64,000 nt of DNA, from NCBI GenBank assembly GCA_948567375.1, contig OX419755.1, forward strand, positions 20,155,001 through 20,219,000, written 5' to 3'. Position 1 is the stretch's first letter. Each line of letters begins with the position of its first letter. Shown in pieces: positions 61,001 through 64,000 of the stretch. The DNA is from Lunularia cruciata (Eukaryota; Streptophyta; Marchantiopsida; Lunulariales; Lunulariaceae). The position numbers and the translations under genes are program-made. The notes under the pieces were generated by a model. That model did no database searches, was not told the DNA's origin, and saw nothing but the letters and a program-made list of their open reading frames with translations.

Positions 61001-61565
61001 GGGGAAGGATGTGGATGCCAAATTTACCAATATGGTATATTTATAGAAGTCAAATTAGTGGTGGTTGGCACCCCAAAGAAATGGCCTTCATCAAGACAAA
61101 CACCAATGGATGCAGGAATCTTCAACGGATTTGAGGGAAGGTGGTAAGTACATAAATATAAAGTTAAAATTGCATAGTGAAGAACAGGTTTCAGAAGAAG
61201 AAACCATAGCCAATGACAAAGAAGATTGTTGATCTAAAGAACACTTAAGATTAGCCCAAGCAGAGCTAAATACCAAAGATAAGGAAGGAGAAGAAGATTG
61301 AATGTATTTAGAAGATGAAGTAAAGGAGGTTCCAATAGTACAAAGACATGTGTATTAATGAAGTTCTAGCACCACCTATTGTCAATGGAGTAGGTTTCAT
61401 CATTAATTTTATTGGGATAGGGGTTCATATAATGGAGCAAGGAGTCCTTTACACAAATTTGTCTCTTGTATTGGACAAGAATGAAGTAGGATTGAATGAA
61501 AAGGTACAATTGTCACCCCCGCCTAAAAAAACAAAATGCATACAATAGGCAAGGAGAAGAAAGAT

Positions 61566-61821
61566 ACAAAATATGTCCCTACAACCATGGCTCTATGCTG
61601 CACTTTGGGAGAAGCTTCATGCTATGAGATAGAACAAAGAAAAAAACAAACCCATCTCATGGAAGATGTCATCAAAGGCACCAAACAATAACAAGGTGGG
61701 AGATCTTGCTTAAGCTCAACAAAACGCAAGGGACAAATCCCATTAAGCCTAATACATGAAGGAAAAGTGAGCAAGAGTGATATCATTGCCAAGACCATAC
61801 CTCCAACCAACAATAACAAGA
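61566..61821. repeat. direct repeat, copy 2
   Basis: Second copy of the segment at 60762-61000, about 805 bp downstream. It includes the start of the reading frame that leads into the coiled-coil pseudogene. Confidence 0.7.
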
Positions 61822-62810
61822 CAAGCAAGAATGAGGAAGCAGCCCCGACTTGCAAAGCAAGGGAGGCAACTATCTTAGGCCATGATGAGAATCTTGAACC
61901 TAAAACAAACAAGGCCCTACAAGGACAATTGGGCAAGGATAGTGATTCTCTACCTTTGCTTATGGCATCCAACATCATTCATACATGACACCAACGATGG
62001 AAGAGCTTATGCCAATATACTAGAAGTTGGACTAGAACAGAAAGGAACCAATGGCCTTTGTTTGCCACTTGCATCATCTAGTCCAAACCCAAACAAAAGA
62101 AAAGGACAAGGTAAGTGAGAGGTGCTTGGAAGAGTTCCAAAGGGAGGAACTAAAACAGTAGAGGAGTATGAAAAACTAATCCATGGCCTAAAGAAGGAAG
62201 TTGAAAACTATAGCCTAAAAGTCTTCCACCAAAGAACTGAACATGAAGAGGAAATATGAAATCAGAAAGACAAACTTGTAGCACTATGAAGCAAGTTAGA
62301 AGTGGCCTAGGTAGACGCAAAGGTAGTGGAGACTTGATATGACAATCTAAAGTAATTGATTGACCTCCACATCTTCAACCTATCTACCAACCTGAAGCAA
62401 TAATAGGAAATGGTGTTGGAGCAAGACAAGTGGATTCTTCAAGAGATGATCAAAGAGTTGAGTGCCAAACAAACCAACTTGAAAACAAAAAATCTTGACT
62501 GCTCATCACTATTTGTCATATGACCACTTAGCTACTTAGTCAATTGGAATGCATGGCCAGTGAAACCTCCCATTGAATGAAGGCAAAGGACTTTCATACT
62601 CAAATTGATGCATTGGAGAGGAAGTCATACTCAAAAAGCCAAATCAAATTTTTGTCTATAAAGCTCCAAAGTCACACTAATGTTAGGTTCAAGGAGATCC
62701 CATTCAGATTCAAAAAAAATCATGGAGAGCTCATGGACCTTGTTCACATTTTCCAAGGAGTTGAGAGTTTGATCCAAGTCCTACCTACCCCTCTTGTCAA
62801 ATAATAACAA
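61767..62810 (+). pseudogene. decayed coiled-coil reading frame of unknown family
   Basis: The frame at 61767-61988 starts MSKSDIIAKTIPPTNNNK, and copy 1 of the repeat encodes a related start at 60946. A second frame open at 61882-62118 continues past its TGA to about 62520. There it reads like a charged coiled coil (EEYEKLIHGLKKEVENY, HEEEI, QKDKLVAL, EMVLEQDKWILQEMIKELSA) broken by TGA, TAG and TAA codons. 62577-62804 is open again in another frame (KAKDFHTQIDALERKS). It could be the Gag-like part of a retroelement or a host gene remnant; I cannot assign it. Confidence 0.4.
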
Positions 62811-64000
62811 CAAGAGCTTCTTCTTACAAAGAAGGTCATGGTCATTTTTGTTGCCTAACAAAAGGACTTCATTTAATACATGCCAACATCACCTTTGTTA
62901 TTGTAGCCTTAAGAAATCATAAATGTATATAAGTTGCACATAAGTATCTAGGCTAGATTAATATGCACTAATAGGTTGTTATGCAATAGACAACCATTGA
63001 TTGGGTAATAACACTCATGGCTACCTACCATTAAGTTTAGGGTTAGGATAAGATATGATCAAGATTGAGTAGTTTAGATGTACTAAGATGGACATTAGTT
63101 TAGATTTCCATCCATTATAGTCATTGGATCTTTCTATGGCCAAGTAATACATGTATAAAAGTCTTAGGCTTGATTGCCATTGGGTCCATTTGAATCATTC
63201 TTCTTTTTGCAAGTAAGCTATAAATTCTAAACCATCAAGCCTCATAGGTTGGTGTATGCATATTAGTTTGCCCTCCAAATGAATGATAATATGATTAACT
63301 TGTTTAGGAATGACAAATCATGAAGGATGAACCTAGGCACTAGAGTGCAATGATGCATTTGTGTAGGACAAAGAGTGGCTTTCTAGGAGTTTGGCCAGAG
63401 TCAAGAATGATATGGGAACAAGCTTGCATAACCTTGGCATCTTGTCCGATAACACTTCAAGATAGGATTGAGTAGCAAAATCATGGTTGACTCCCATGAC
63501 GTTATGCCTTCTAGGAATAATGAACATGGTGTTGGACAGATTATCAGTGAACAAAGAGGCTCCACAACAAACTAACCTTTATTTTGAGTGAGCCCACCAC
63601 TCCTCAAGAATCTTTAGATTCAACTCTTTAGCATAGGAGAATAGATTGCATAACATTTCATAATGTCACTTGTTTGGATGTCATTGCCTTATTTTGGGAA
63701 TGATGCTGCCCAAGATGCTAAACAAAAAATAATATATTTTCTTCATTATGATCATATCTTCCTCCTTTTTGCCATTTCCAACCTATATCCTGGAGTGAAT
63801 GGTCTGTTCTTACCAATAGTGAGTCACCATAAAAACTATGATATTGTCATAGCAAAAGTGGCAAAAAATAAAGTATGGATACCAAGAATATTTTTGTGAT
63901 CTTTTTATTTTACTTGTATTAACAAGGATCAAATAAAAACCTTACATTTTTTAATCTAAGAAGATCCTTTGTTAATCTTGTAAGTCTCAATGCAAAAAAG
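62811..64000. other. window edge, no gene recognised
   Basis: Frames below 80 codons on both strands. No domain, repeat or splice-joined structure seen. Confidence 0.45.

Overview
The window looks like nuclear DNA of a land plant. The only intact gene is a spliced homologue of ETO1/EOL, the plant-specific BTB-TPR adaptors of ethylene biosynthesis, with five exons and plant-like introns. The rest is mainly plant-type transposon remains (Ty3/gypsy, MULE, LINE, hAT-like). The LINE and gypsy protein styles remind me of seed-free plants or charophyte relatives, but that lineage guess is inference.

Layout. 1-3657: gene-free, mixed composition, no gene recognised. 3658-4123: one or two MITE-like inverted-repeat elements and a (TA)n tract. 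5050-14980: a large Ty3/gypsy element on the + strand. It encodes Gag (two zinc knuckles), protease, a cytosine-5 DNA methyltransferase domain, reverse transcriptase, RNase H, integrase and a terminal PHD finger in one collinear polyprotein, broken by nine TAG stops, one TAA and two frameshifts. Its LTR layout appears circularly permuted. 15768-17966: a decayed MULE on the - strand with inverted repeats and a 10-bp target duplication. 18110-18600: a weak hAT-like remnant. 18600-25650: AT-rich, nothing recognised. 25650-34486: a second MULE with about 90-bp terminal inverted repeats, split by a complete but dead chromodomain gypsy element (27004-32652, - strand) with 5-bp target duplication, tRNA-Met primer site and two LTRs. 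35746-40912: a short repeat whose second copy is split by a 3.8-kb decayed LINE on the - strand. 41000-45160: AT-rich, with a possible SINE head. 45160: a 41-bp palindrome near the edge of the gene island. 49382-53549: the ETO1-like gene on the - strand, with a (GA)26 tract in its upstream region. 59278-59776: a solo LTR of the second gypsy family. 60762-62810: a duplicated segment and a decayed coiled-coil reading frame.

The standout system is the methyltransferase-bearing retrotransposon. It combines a DNA-methylating domain inside Pol with a chromatin-reader finger behind integrase, suggesting an element that could read chromatin when it inserts and methylate DNA. Its stop-codon spectrum and LTR differences look like deamination of methylated CG and CHG sites, which would fit heavy methylation of this copy. 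All transposon copies here appear non-functional as they stand.
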